This document shows, one piece after another, positions 15,724-23,566 of a DNA stretch of 31,512 nt. The stretch covers positions 1 to 31,512 of the forward strand of contig OMRS01000038.1 in NCBI GenBank assembly GCA_900313545.1, in the 5' to 3' direction. Below the pieces are notes generated by a model, which worked only from the letters and a program-made list of their open reading frames with translations, had not been told where the DNA came from and made no database searches. This DNA comes from an uncultured Eubacteriales bacterium. Its GTDB lineage: Bacteria; Bacillota_A; Clostridia; Christensenellales; Aristaeellaceae. Numbering within the stretch: the first letter of the stretch is position 1; every line of letters begins with the position of its first letter. The translations under genes and the position numbers were made by a program.

Positions 15724-15749
15724 CTTTGTTCGGACGAATCATGAATTGC
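15724..15749 (-). repeat. Right inverted repeat of the AT-rich insert
   Basis: The 19-bp block CTTTGTTCGGACGAATCAT, two differing bases, then ATTGC. It mirrors 14766-14791. Confidence 0.85.
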
Positions 15750-16203
15750 AATCTGGGGGACGAAAACTGTCATGGACGATCCGTGTCGGAAAAAGATGAC
15801 TGCCCACCCGAAGTGCAGTCCCGTCATCCGGCGGAGAATGCTGAAGTCATTCCAGCATCTTCCCGTTCATGTCACGATTCAGAGAGCGGGCGGCGGAAGC
15901 GGTATTCTCCTTCAAAGCAGTGGATGCAGACCTGTTTATTCATGCGGGAGGTCTTACACCGGTCTCCGAGTATGAACCCGTTACTGTTCTGCCTTACGTA
16001 TTCCGTAGTGCTTCGGCCTGCCACTGATGACGTGGTTCTGAACCAGCGGTGCAGATATTTGGACAACAGGAAAGCGGCGATTCCGTGACGGACCGGAATC
16101 CGGCGGAAAAGATGCAGGAAACGGACCGCCTGCTGAAAACGTGGCGCTGATCGGGAAACCGCCGTTCTTTTGCCGCACCCTTGACGGTCAGGTGCACCAC
16201 AGG
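15750..16203. other. Intergenic region without a supported gene
   Basis: Base composition returns to the GC-rich level of the chromosome. Several short open frames exist on both strands, but none has a good start, family motif or consistent length. One plus-strand stretch (about 15885-16010) reads as a plausible protein fragment that stops abruptly; it is discussed among the rejected items. No terminator for the second cobalamin operon, which ends at 16204, is obvious here. Confidence 0.5.
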
Positions 16204-17001
16204 TCATCGGGAACGTATTTCATTCTCCCCGTTCCCGGGGACGTTTTCCATCCACTGGGCTGCCATTCTGCGCATCCATCCGGTCACATCCGTGTCATAG
16301 GCGCGCTGAAGGTTCAGGTCCGTCAGGGCGGAGCGGGTTTCACCAAAGGCCAGGATGCTCCCCTCCCGCATCAGGAGCGCATGGGTGCCATAGGCCCGGG
16401 CCAGGGACAGGTCATGGTTGACCATGATCAGCGTACGGCCTTCCCTTTTCCTCCACCCGTCCAGGACCTCAAAGAGGGTTTCCTTATAGCGGATGTCCAG
16501 ATGGTTTCCCGGTTCATCCAGCAGCATGACCTCCGGGTCCTGGGCCAGCATCTGGGCAATAAACACCCGCTGCTGTTCTCCTCCGGACAGGGAAAGGATG
16601 GATTTCCTCCTCTTCTCCTCCATGCCTGTCAGACGGAGGGCCTCATCGATCTTCGCCTGATTCTCCGCTTCCGTTCCGGACCACATTTTCCGGCGGTAGA
16701 CGTATCGTCCCATGCTGACGATCTCCTCCACGCTGAAATCATACCCCGTGGAGACTTTCTGAGACAGCATACCCATCTTCCGCGCGCGCTGCCCGGAAGG
16801 CATCCGGTGCAGATTTTCCCCGTCCAGTTCCACACTTCCGCGGGTGGGGATCATGCCCATCAGGGCCTTGAGGAGGGTGCTTTTTCCGCCACCATTGGGT
16901 CCCACGATGTTGAGCCACTGTCCGGGCTCAAGGGAGAAGGACAGGCCGCGCAGGAAATCCGTTTTCCCGTAGCCTGCCGCGAGTCCGGTTACTTTGAGCA
17001 T
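16204..17001 (-). CDS. ABC transporter ATPase, FecE/BtuD-like (second importer)
   Basis: A 265-residue ATPase of normal length for the family. It has Walker A GPNGGGKST at about 34-42, the ABC signature LSGGEQQR, Walker B VMLLDEP and the H-loop in VNHDLS. The D-loop region reads GNHLD where TNHLD is usual. It is the last gene of the second cobalamin operon, four bases after the permease stop, and belongs with the permease and binding protein just upstream. The substrate is probably a corrinoid or metal chelate, judged only from context. Confidence 0.92.
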   Translation of the reverse strand: MLKVTGLAAGYGKTDFLRGLSFSLEPGQWLNIVGPNGGGKSTLLKALMGMIPTRGSVELDGENLHRMPSGQRARKMGMLSQKVSTGYDFSVEEIVSMGRYVYRRKMWSGTEAENQAKIDEALRLTGMEEKRRKSILSLSGGEQQRVFIAQMLAQDPEVMLLDEPGNHLDIRYKETLFEVLDGWRKREGRTLIMVNHDLSLARAYGTHALLMREGSILAFGETRSALTDLNLQRAYDTDVTGWMRRMAAQWMENVPGNGENEIRSR

Positions 17002-17005
17002 CTGT

Positions 17006-18046
17006 TCACCTCTTGTCCCTTCGGCTCTGGTAGAAGATCAGCATGAACACCACACCTCCGATGATGGAGGTCACTGCTCCCACCGGCAGTTCCAGAGGGC
17101 GCAGCAGAATTCTGGCTGCCAGATCGGCCAGCATCAGGAAGATTGCGCCAAAGGCCATGGACGCGGGAAGCAGCCGGCAGTGGTTGGGACCGGTGATCAT
17201 GCGGACCATATGCGGCGTCACAAGCCCCACAAAGGCGATGGTGCCGTTCATGGAGACGCAGACACCGATCAGCACGGATACGCAGATCAGCACCGTCAGC
17301 TTCACCCGGCGCACGTCAACGCCTACGGACAGGGCGTTTTCCTCTCCCACCGAAAACGCATTGAGCTCACGGGCACAGCAAAGCAGCACCGCTGCGCAGA
17401 CAGTCAGTCCTGCCGAATAGATCAGGACATTTGAATAGCTGCTGGAGGCAAAGGAGCCCATGGTCCAAAAGGTGATGGTCCGGATCTTTTCGCCCGAAAA
17501 GGTGAGGATCATCGTCATGAGGCTGGAAATAAACATGGTGAAAATGACCCCGATGAGGATCATGGACTGGGTGGACAGGTTCCGGTCCATGGCAAAGGAC
17601 AGCGACAGGATCAGGATGAGGGACCCGAAGGCGAAAACCATGGACATGAGCATCGGCCCCGCCACCGTCGTTCCGGGAATCTGGATTCCGAAAGCCATGG
17701 CGAGGGCTGCGCCCAGGGAGGCGCCGGAGGAGACCCCCAGGGTAGACCCGTCCGCCAGCGGGTTTTTAAGCAGTCCCTGCATGGCAGCGCCGCACAGGGA
17801 CAGGGCAGCGCCGCACAGGGCCACGCACAGGACCCGGGGAAGCCGGACATTCAGGAGGATCGTCGCACTGCGTCCCGCTGTCTCTCCGCGAAGAAAGCCG
17901 GAAATGGCTTCAAGGACATCGCGTGGGGACAGGTCCACGCTGCCCAGACAGGTGCAGATCCCCAGGGTCAGCAGGATCAGGGTGCCTGTAACGAGCACCT
18001 CCCACAGGCGAAAAGCCCGGATACCATCTGCAGGCTTAACTCTCAT
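17006..18046 (-). CDS. FecCD/BtuC family ABC permease (second importer)
   Basis: A 346-residue membrane protein with about nine to ten hydrophobic segments. Family motifs are RLPRVLCVALCGAALSLCG, the KNPLADGSTLGVSSGASLGA block and FVGLVTPHMVRM in the C-terminal third. The ATG at 18046 is preceded by GAAGAGAG and starts inside the last codons of the binding-protein gene (11-base overlap). A longer in-frame start upstream would overlap further and has no family match. It is not a close copy of the permease at 10440-11447, so the two importers look like different subfamilies rather than a recent duplication. Confidence 0.92.
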   Translation of the reverse strand: MRVKPADGIRAFRLWEVLVTGTLILLTLGICTCLGSVDLSPRDVLEAISGFLRGETAGRSATILLNVRLPRVLCVALCGAALSLCGAAMQGLLKNPLADGSTLGVSSGASLGAALAMAFGIQIPGTTVAGPMLMSMVFAFGSLILILSLSFAMDRNLSTQSMILIGVIFTMFISSLMTMILTFSGEKIRTITFWTMGSFASSSYSNVLIYSAGLTVCAAVLLCCARELNAFSVGEENALSVGVDVRRVKLTVLICVSVLIGVCVSMNGTIAFVGLVTPHMVRMITGPNHCRLLPASMAFGAIFLMLADLAARILLRPLELPVGAVTSIIGGVVFMLIFYQSRRDKR

Positions 18047-18941
18047 GGCTCTCTTCACGAATGCCCTGCACGATGTCTGACAGGGTTTTAGCCGCATCCA
18101 TCAGACGCGGCCCGGGTCTGGAGAATTCATCATTGTCCGCAGCGTAGATATGTCCCTCCTCCACCGCCTTCACGTGCTCCCAGCCGCTGCGGCCGGCGAT
18201 CTCCTCCTCCAGATTCTGTTCCCCTTCGGCCATGCTGATGGTGACAATCAGGTCCGGATTGCGCTGGAGCACCTGCTCCTCAGAAATCTGGGCCCAGCCT
18301 TCTACGTCTGAAAAGGCATTCCTGAGTCCGCAGATGCTGGCCAGTTCATCCATGAAGGTGCCCTTTCCAGCGGTCCACAGTCCATACTGCAGAGGGGAAA
18401 CCTCAAAATAGACGGTCAGTCCGGTGTCGGCGCTGTGGCTGCGGATTTCCTCAAAGGAATCCTCCATGGCTTTGATCAGCTGCTCCGCACGGGTGTCATT
18501 GCCTGTCGCCTTCCCGATCATCCGGATGGCTGTGTACACGCCCTCAATGTCCTGGGCATCGCTGTACAGCGTCCGGATGCCCAGATCCTCCAGCTGCTTG
18601 GCCACCTCGGGGCTCTGGGCCATGGTTCCCATGATCACCAGCTGAGGATCCAGCGCCAGGATCTGCTCCACATTGGTTTCACTTCCCGACTGAACTGCCG
18701 GGACCTCCTTTACCACGGACGGGGTGTCGCAGTATTCCCCCCTGCCGATCACCCTGTCCGAACAGCCCAGGGACCAGAGAATCTCACAGTCCGCCGCCGT
18801 CAGCACCACAATCCGGGTCGCAGGTCCCTCCAGGGTTACTTTCCGTCCCGTCATGTCCTCCATGTCGATCTGTGCCAGAGCGCTCTGCAGCAGGCACAGA
18901 GCCAGCAGGCAGACCACCAGTCCATATTTGATGTTTTTCAT
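18036..18941 (-). CDS. FecB/BtuF-like substrate-binding protein (second importer)
   Basis: A 301-residue exported binding protein of the standard PF01497 type. The signal peptide ends near residue 23 (Ala-Leu-Ala before Gln) and has no lipobox. The mature start DMTGRKVTLEGPATRIVVL is the classic BtuF/FhuD entry, followed by ILALDPQLVI and a conserved EVSPLQYGLWTAGKGTF stretch. The start is the ATG encoding Met-Lys-Asn-Ile-Lys; an upstream extension reads into cobC and lacks a signal peptide. Together with the next two genes it makes a complete importer, plausibly for corrinoid salvage at the end of the assembly operon. Confidence 0.9.
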   Translation of the reverse strand: MKNIKYGLVVCLLALCLLQSALAQIDMEDMTGRKVTLEGPATRIVVLTAADCEILWSLGCSDRVIGRGEYCDTPSVVKEVPAVQSGSETNVEQILALDPQLVIMGTMAQSPEVAKQLEDLGIRTLYSDAQDIEGVYTAIRMIGKATGNDTRAEQLIKAMEDSFEEIRSHSADTGLTVYFEVSPLQYGLWTAGKGTFMDELASICGLRNAFSDVEGWAQISEEQVLQRNPDLIVTISMAEGEQNLEEEIAGRSGWEHVKAVEEGHIYAADNDEFSRPGPRLMDAAKTLSDIVQGIREESHES

Positions 18942-18969
18942 ACTGTCTTTCCTTTCTTTTCGCCAAGCA

Positions 18970-19518
18970 TCAGACGATCCGTTTCCAGCTGCCGTCCCTC
19001 CGGAGCAGAAACCCCTCCGCGCAGGCCGTCTGCCAGGAAAAATACACCTGATGGGGCCGGGCAAGGGCCTCCATCAGGGTCATCAGCGTCCCGCCGTGGG
19101 CGACCACGGCGCAGTTCTGCGGCATGTGAGGCCGGAGGGCTTCATAGGCCTTCAGTGTCCGGGCGCGAAAGTCCTCCGGATCCTCCCCTTGCGGAAACGG
19201 CGCCGTCCCGCCTGAGTCCAGAAAACGCCGGTACTCCGGCCAGTCCTTCATCTGCATCCAGGTATGCCCTTCAAAGATGCCAAAGTCGATCTCCGTCCAT
19301 TCAGGGACCGCCACAAAACAGGCCTGAGGCCAGAGCAGCCGGGCTGACTGCTCGCACCTTTTCATCGGGCTGTGATAGACCCTCTCCACCGTGGGAAGAC
19401 GGCACCGGACCTGAAGAAGCCTGCGGATTCCCTCGTCGCACAGGTCCTCGTCGGTCCTGCAGCCCACATAGCGGCCCTCCAGGTTTCCCCGTGTGCTCCC
19501 GTGCCGCATCAGGATCAT
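18970..19518 (-). CDS. cobC: Histidine phosphatase, probable alpha-ribazole phosphatase (CobC)
   Basis: A 182-residue member of the phosphoglycerate-mutase-like phosphatases. The active-site RHGST motif is at residues 5-9 of the ATG-19518 product. Further conserved parts are the HSPMKRCEQSA segment, Glu in EIDFGIFEG and the second histidine in VVAHGGT. In this position, two bases after a cobU-like gene and near cobS, the likely role is removing phosphate from alpha-ribazole phosphate or adenosylcobalamin 5'-phosphate. The family is broad, so the specific substrate is inferred from context. Confidence 0.85.
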   Translation of the reverse strand: MILMRHGSTRGNLEGRYVGCRTDEDLCDEGIRRLLQVRCRLPTVERVYHSPMKRCEQSARLLWPQACFVAVPEWTEIDFGIFEGHTWMQMKDWPEYRRFLDSGGTAPFPQGEDPEDFRARTLKAYEALRPHMPQNCAVVAHGGTLMTLMEALARPHQVYFSWQTACAEGFLLRRDGSWKRIV

Positions 19519-19520
19519 GC

Positions 19521-19850
19521 TCACTTGAGTCTCACCCCGATCCCGCAAATCACGCGAGTGACACTGTCTGCCCGGTCAGCCACCCGGCACAGGGAGCGGC
19601 CCACGTTCTCCCTCCAGGCACGTTCTTCAGGATTCATGGGGACAATCCCGCAGCCCACCTCATTGGCGACAATAATCAGCGGGTCTTTTTTCTCCAGAAG
19701 ACTTTCGGTCTGCTGAAGGGGATCCAGACCTTCCTTCATCCACCTTCGGACCTGCTCGTGAAATGCGTCCAGCACCTCGCATCCCGGGTTCTCCTCCCGC
19801 GCCAGCTCCGCGTGCCCCTGACAGGCACCTCCAACATACAGCCGAATCAC
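19521..19850 (-). CDS. Short CobU-like protein without a Walker A motif
   Basis: A 109-residue protein resembling the C-terminal half of CobU (cobinamide kinase/guanylyltransferase). It has the conserved VANEVGCGIVP motif, then a W-R-E-x-x-G-R segment and a final V-I-C-G-I-G-V-R-L-K. The N-terminus keeps VGGACQG where the kinase P-loop GGxxSGKS should be, so the usual nucleotide-binding lysine and serine are missing. The start is GTG at 19850: AGGAGG lies six bases upstream and the codon overlaps the cobS stop as GTGA. An ATG at 19868 lies before that ribosome binding site and is less likely. A full-length cobU lies one gene upstream, so this may be a regulatory or partner subunit. Confidence 0.8.
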   Translation of the reverse strand: MIRLYVGGACQGHAELAREENPGCEVLDAFHEQVRRWMKEGLDPLQQTESLLEKKDPLIIVANEVGCGIVPMNPEERAWRENVGRSLCRVADRADSVTRVICGIGVRLK

Positions 19851-20614
19851 AGTCTTCCTCCTATCCACAGTCCCGACAGCGCCGCCAGCTCACATACGGT
19901 GATCAGAGCGCCGGTCAGGTCTCCCGTCGTGCCGCCAAAGTCCTTTTTCATCCTCCGCACCTGATGAAACAAAGCGGCCCCGACGGCCACAAGGCACCAG
20001 AGTGCACAGGCTGCGCCTTCTCTTCCAAGCAGGATCGCCTCCGCGGCAAGAAGGCTCCCCGACGCACTGGCAATCAGCGCCGGCCGGGCCTGCGCCTGCA
20101 CAAAGCCGTCAAGCATGCTCCCTGGTCTGGCCTGGGGTACAAGGGTCAGGGACAGCACGCCGGCGGCGCGGGAGAGCACAAAGCAGGCGGCAATGCCCAA
20201 AACCGACCGGTCGGTCAGGTCTGCAAACAGCCCCGCCGCCAACAGCAGGGCAATTGCGCAGGTGAGGACAGCAAAGGCGCCTACATGGCTGTCCCTTAGG
20301 ATGGCCAGCCGCTTTTCCCTGGGCTGCCAGGAAGCCAGGGCATCCGCCGTGTCCATCAAACCGTCCATATGGATGCCGCCAGTGGAGAGGGCAACAGTCA
20401 GGCACGCGGCCGCCCCTGTGAGCAACCCTCCGGCATGAAGGTGCGAGGCCACATGAATGCACGCTCCCGCCAGAAGTCCCGGAAACAGCCCCGCCAAGGG
20501 CAGGAAGCACAGGGCATAGCGCTGGTTTTCCGCCGTCCAGGTGGCACGGGGCACCGGAAGGCGGGTGTAGGTGGACAGACAGATCAGCAGGGCATGTGTC
20601 AGTGTTTTCAGCAT
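19847..20614 (-). CDS. cobS: Adenosylcobinamide-GDP ribazoletransferase (cobalamin synthase, CobS)
   Basis: A 255-residue membrane enzyme that joins adenosylcobinamide-GDP to alpha-ribazole, the last assembly step. It has about six hydrophobic segments. Diagnostic motifs are GGIHMDGLMDTADAL near residues 78-92, RDSHVGAFA near 106-114 and FGGTTGDL near 224-231. It overlaps the preceding cobU by a few bases and is coupled to the short cobU-like gene by GTGA. Confidence 0.96.
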   Translation of the reverse strand: MLKTLTHALLICLSTYTRLPVPRATWTAENQRYALCFLPLAGLFPGLLAGACIHVASHLHAGGLLTGAAACLTVALSTGGIHMDGLMDTADALASWQPREKRLAILRDSHVGAFAVLTCAIALLLAAGLFADLTDRSVLGIAACFVLSRAAGVLSLTLVPQARPGSMLDGFVQAQARPALIASASGSLLAAEAILLGREGAACALWCLVAVGAALFHQVRRMKKDFGGTTGDLTGALITVCELAALSGLWIGGRL

Positions 20615-21120
20615 GGCAGTTTCCCCTTCAGCTGGTACGGCAGCGAACAGACCACCTCGGTCACGCAGTCCGCCAGGCGTGCCATCCGGGCGTTGAGTTC
20701 AGCCAGGCGCGACATGTACCGGCGGGTCAGTTCCGCGCAGTCTTCTCCGTCCGAGAAGATATCCCCCGTCACCACCACCAGGTGGCGCACCCGCCCCGCC
20801 AGGGACATCAGGTCCGGAAAAACACGCTCCGGGTTCCCGCCGTCAAACATCTCATTGGCCAGCAGGTTGGGAAGGTCCTCCAGCAGCACAGAGGCATTTC
20901 CGGTCAGGTCCGTCTCCCCGACCGCCTTTTCCCGCTCCAGGGTGACATATCCCATTCCGGCGCGCGCTTCCCGGTGCCTTCTGACCCTGAGGCGGGATTC
21001 ATCATCCGCCACCTTCATCGTGGCCAGGTAGACCCGGTGTTCCCGGGACAATCCTGCAATCACCCGCTCCGCCAGAGCTGATTTTCCGCAGCCACTGCCT
21101 CCGGTCAGCAATACAACCAT
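20608..21120 (-). CDS. cobU: Adenosylcobinamide kinase / guanylyltransferase (CobU)
   Basis: A 170-residue bifunctional enzyme that phosphorylates adenosylcobinamide and transfers GMP to it. It has the P-loop GGSGCGKS at residues 7-14, the ATMKVADDESRLRVRRHR segment containing the histidine used for GMP attachment, and an ELTRRYMSRLAELNARMA helix. The usual NEVG motif is replaced by a GDIFSDG motif, as I recall for a clostridial branch. The ATG at 21120 is chosen because GGAGG lies five bases upstream; an ATG four codons earlier has a poor site. Confidence 0.9.
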   Translation of the reverse strand: MVVLLTGGSGCGKSALAERVIAGLSREHRVYLATMKVADDESRLRVRRHREARAGMGYVTLEREKAVGETDLTGNASVLLEDLPNLLANEMFDGGNPERVFPDLMSLAGRVRHLVVVTGDIFSDGEDCAELTRRYMSRLAELNARMARLADCVTEVVCSLPYQLKGKLPC

Positions 21121-21135
21121 CCGATCCTCCATATC

Positions 21136-22077
21136 TTATATCAAGCGGATCACAACCGCCATCCCCAGCAGGAAGAGCAGCTGCGTGAGTACAAGCAGTC
21201 TGCAGGCAAGACGGATATCCCTCCGCTCGGGGGAATGCCCGCCGCGCCCGATGGTGGGCTTTGAGACGGGCTGGCCAAAGTAGCTGTGGGTCCCGCCCAA
21301 CTGAAGGTGAAGCGCACCGGCGGCGGCGGCCTCGCTCCAGGCGCTGTTGGGGCTGAGATGCTTGTCATGATCCCGCAGGACCGTCCGGAAGGCTTCTCCC
21401 GCATCCATGCCTGTCAGAAGCGCCGAAAGGCACATGAGTAGAGCTGTGATCCTTGCCGGAATATAGTTGAGCACGTCGTCAAGCCTGGCGCTTGCCCATC
21501 CCAGTTCCCGGTAGCGCTCATTGCGGTATCCCACCATGGAATCCAGGGTGCTCACCGCCTTGAAGGCCCACAAGGCCGCAGGACCCCCAAGCAGCGCATA
21601 GAACATGGGAGAGATGACCCCGTCCGTGGTATTCTCGGCCACGGTCTCCACTGTGGCGCAGATGATCTCCTTCTCCGACAGGGACTGCGTATCCCGGCCA
21701 ACGATGCGGCCCACCTGCCGGCGGGCAGGCTCCAGCCCCTGGTGAAGGGCGCGCTCCACCTGCCGCGCCTCATCCACCATGGTCCGGGCGGACAGCCCCA
21801 GCCAGGTCAGCAGACTTCCGCAAAAGAACCTCCCCGGCCGGCCGAAGAGTGAAAACAGTGCCGTCAGCAGGAGGACTGCCAGCACGGTGAAGCCGGTCAC
21901 GCACAGCAGGAGCAAAACGCCACCCAGCCGCAGACGGGACATCCTGCTCCGGATCAGCTTTTCCATCCGGGAGATGCCCGTGCCGATCAGGCAGACGGGG
22001 TGCGCGGGGCTCTCGGGATCTCCAAGCATCCAGTCCAGCACTACACCGGCAAGGAGTGTAATCATCCGCTCAAGCAT
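21136..22077 (-). CDS. cbiB: Adenosylcobinamide-phosphate synthase (CbiB)
   Basis: A 313-residue membrane protein that attaches (R)-1-aminopropanol phosphate to adenosylcobyric acid. It starts with the family entry DWMLGDPESPAHPVCLIG at about residues 15-32. Other signatures are ENTTDGVISPMFYALLGG, the DSMVGYRNERY block, and DDVLNYIPARITA. GGAGAAGGA precedes the ATG, which overlaps the cbiP stop by eight bases. Confidence 0.95.
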   Translation of the reverse strand: MLERMITLLAGVVLDWMLGDPESPAHPVCLIGTGISRMEKLIRSRMSRLRLGGVLLLLCVTGFTVLAVLLLTALFSLFGRPGRFFCGSLLTWLGLSARTMVDEARQVERALHQGLEPARRQVGRIVGRDTQSLSEKEIICATVETVAENTTDGVISPMFYALLGGPAALWAFKAVSTLDSMVGYRNERYRELGWASARLDDVLNYIPARITALLMCLSALLTGMDAGEAFRTVLRDHDKHLSPNSAWSEAAAAGALHLQLGGTHSYFGQPVSKPTIGRGGHSPERRDIRLACRLLVLTQLLFLLGMAVVIRLI

Positions 22078-23566
22078 GCTGTCCTTCTCCCCGGATTATC
22101 TCCCTGATGGCCTCCATGTCCAGACTTTCCCTGACCACGCAGGCCAGCCGGTCCAGTTCCCTTTCCCGCACCTCCCGAAGGGGCCTCACGGGAATCTCAG
22201 CAGTCTTTCCCAGATGCGTAATGAGCGCGGCGCGCAGAGGTGAATCATCCAGCAGGCCGTGGAGATGGCAGCCCATCACGTTCCCCTCCGGGTTCATGAC
22301 GCCGTCCGTTTCTCCCCCGATGGTCAGCCACGGAATGGCCTCCGTGCCGAAGGTGCACCGCCCGCTGTGGATTTCATAGCCTTCCACATGAAGGCCGGAC
22401 AGTTCCCCGGTCCATCCCCGGTCCCCGCACAGGACACCCGTGGACTGAGCGGTCTTCTTTTCCTCCGAGAAGACGACGTCCATGTCCAGCAGACCCAGGC
22501 CTTCCAGACAGACCATGCCCGTTTCCACTGCCTCAGGGTCCCGCAGGGTCTTTCCCAGCATCTGATATCCGCCGCAGATGCCCAGAATCTGCCCTCCGCC
22601 CTGCGCGTAGCGGACCAGGGCTTCCGACATGGCGTTTTTTCGAAGGGACAGCAGGTCCGCTCCCGTGTTCCGGGTCCCCGGCAGAATCACCAGGTCCGCT
22701 CCTTCCAGTTCTCCGGGGCGGGTGATGTAGCGCACCCGGATTTCCCGCTGAAGGGTCAGGGGCAGCAGATCCGTAAAGTTGGCCATATGTGCAAGACGGA
22801 CCACGGCCACATCCAGCACGCTGCGGGCGCATGCGGGGCGCTCCTGCAGCGAGGCCCCATCCTCGTCCTCCAGGTCAAGGTCCAGATAGGGAATCACTCC
22901 GAGGACGGGGATTCCCATCCGGTCCTCCAGCATCCGTAGTCCCGGCTCCAGAATTCGCAGATCGCCCCGGAACTTGTTGATGATAACTCCCCGGATCCGG
23001 GCGCGCTCCCGGGGCTCCAGGAGCATCACCGTACCCAGCAGGGAGGCAAAGACACCGCCCAGGTCGATATCCCCCACCAGCAGGACCGGCGCATCCGCCA
23101 TCTCAGCCATGCCCATGTTCACCAGGTCCCCCTCCCGGAGATTGATCTCCGCAGGAGATCCGGCGCCCTCCAGAACGACCAGGTCGCATTCCGCCTCCAG
23201 CTGCTCATATACCCTTCGGACATGCTCCCGCAGGGCGGGTTTCATCTTCTGGTATTCCATGGCTGAAAGGTTGCCTACGGGCCGGCCGTCCACGAGTACC
23301 TGCGACCGTCGGTCGCCCAGGGGCTTAAGCAGGATGGGGTTCATGCACACCCGCGGAGGGATGCCTGCCGCCTGGGCCTGAAGCACCTGGGCACGGCCCA
23401 TTTCCAGTCCTTCCGCCGTGACGAAGGCGTTGTTGGACATGTTCTGGGCCTTGAACGGGGCGCAGCGCAGGCCCTCTTGAGCAAAAATCCGCAACAGCGC
23501 AGCGCACAGCAGGCTTTTCCCTGCGGAGGAGGCTGTTCCCTGGATCATCAGCGATTTTCCGCGCAT
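22070..23566 (-). CDS. cbiP: Cobyric acid synthase (CbiP/CobQ)
   Basis: A 498-residue glutamine-dependent amidotransferase that amidates side chains b, d, e and g of adenosylcobyrinate diamide. The N-terminal ATPase domain begins with QGTASSAGKSLL at 9-20 and has the KAQNMSNNAFVT motif near 39-50. The C-terminal glutaminase domain has the nucleophilic Cys in LGICGGYQMLG and a late GCHLHGLLDD histidine motif. The length is normal. The start overlaps the end of cobD by 19 bases. Confidence 0.96.
   Translation of the reverse strand: MRGKSLMIQGTASSAGKSLLCAALLRIFAQEGLRCAPFKAQNMSNNAFVTAEGLEMGRAQVLQAQAAGIPPRVCMNPILLKPLGDRRSQVLVDGRPVGNLSAMEYQKMKPALREHVRRVYEQLEAECDLVVLEGAGSPAEINLREGDLVNMGMAEMADAPVLLVGDIDLGGVFASLLGTVMLLEPRERARIRGVIINKFRGDLRILEPGLRMLEDRMGIPVLGVIPYLDLDLEDEDGASLQERPACARSVLDVAVVRLAHMANFTDLLPLTLQREIRVRYITRPGELEGADLVILPGTRNTGADLLSLRKNAMSEALVRYAQGGGQILGICGGYQMLGKTLRDPEAVETGMVCLEGLGLLDMDVVFSEEKKTAQSTGVLCGDRGWTGELSGLHVEGYEIHSGRCTFGTEAIPWLTIGGETDGVMNPEGNVMGCHLHGLLDDSPLRAALITHLGKTAEIPVRPLREVRERELDRLACVVRESLDMEAIREIIRGEGQHA

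Larger units (their letters stand above)
14766..15749. mobile_element. Candidate small mobile or decayed element bounded by 26-bp inverted repeats
   Basis: The segment is markedly more AT-rich than everything around it and is bounded by 26-bp imperfect inverted repeats matching at 24 positions. It carries one intact gene, an XRE-type regulator on the minus strand, and no recognisable transposase. It lies between the promoter of the riboswitch operon and the end of the second cobalamin operon. I see no clear target-site duplication. It could be a MITE-like or internally deleted insertion sequence; the repeats could alternatively be paired regulatory or recombination sites. Confidence 0.55.

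Noticed and set aside
15519..15827. A 102-residue open frame on the minus strand spanning the right inverted repeat
   Set aside because: It crosses the element boundary, has no start signal and has a composition rich in rare residues, so it is not credible as a gene.
15885..16140. Plus-strand stretch that reads as protein-like text, including Asp-Ala-Asp-Leu-Phe-Ile-His-Ala-Gly-Gly-Leu and, after two stops, a second segment ending Leu-Leu-Lys-Thr-Trp-Arg
   Set aside because: It is interrupted by stops, has no start signal and no family I can recognise. It could be a decayed gene next to the insert, but chance is as likely.
18435..19964. A 509-residue open frame on the plus strand opposite the second binding protein, cobC and the short cobU-like gene
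   Set aside because: It runs antisense across three recognisable genes, is Arg/Ser/Pro-rich and has no motif. It is a product of high GC content.
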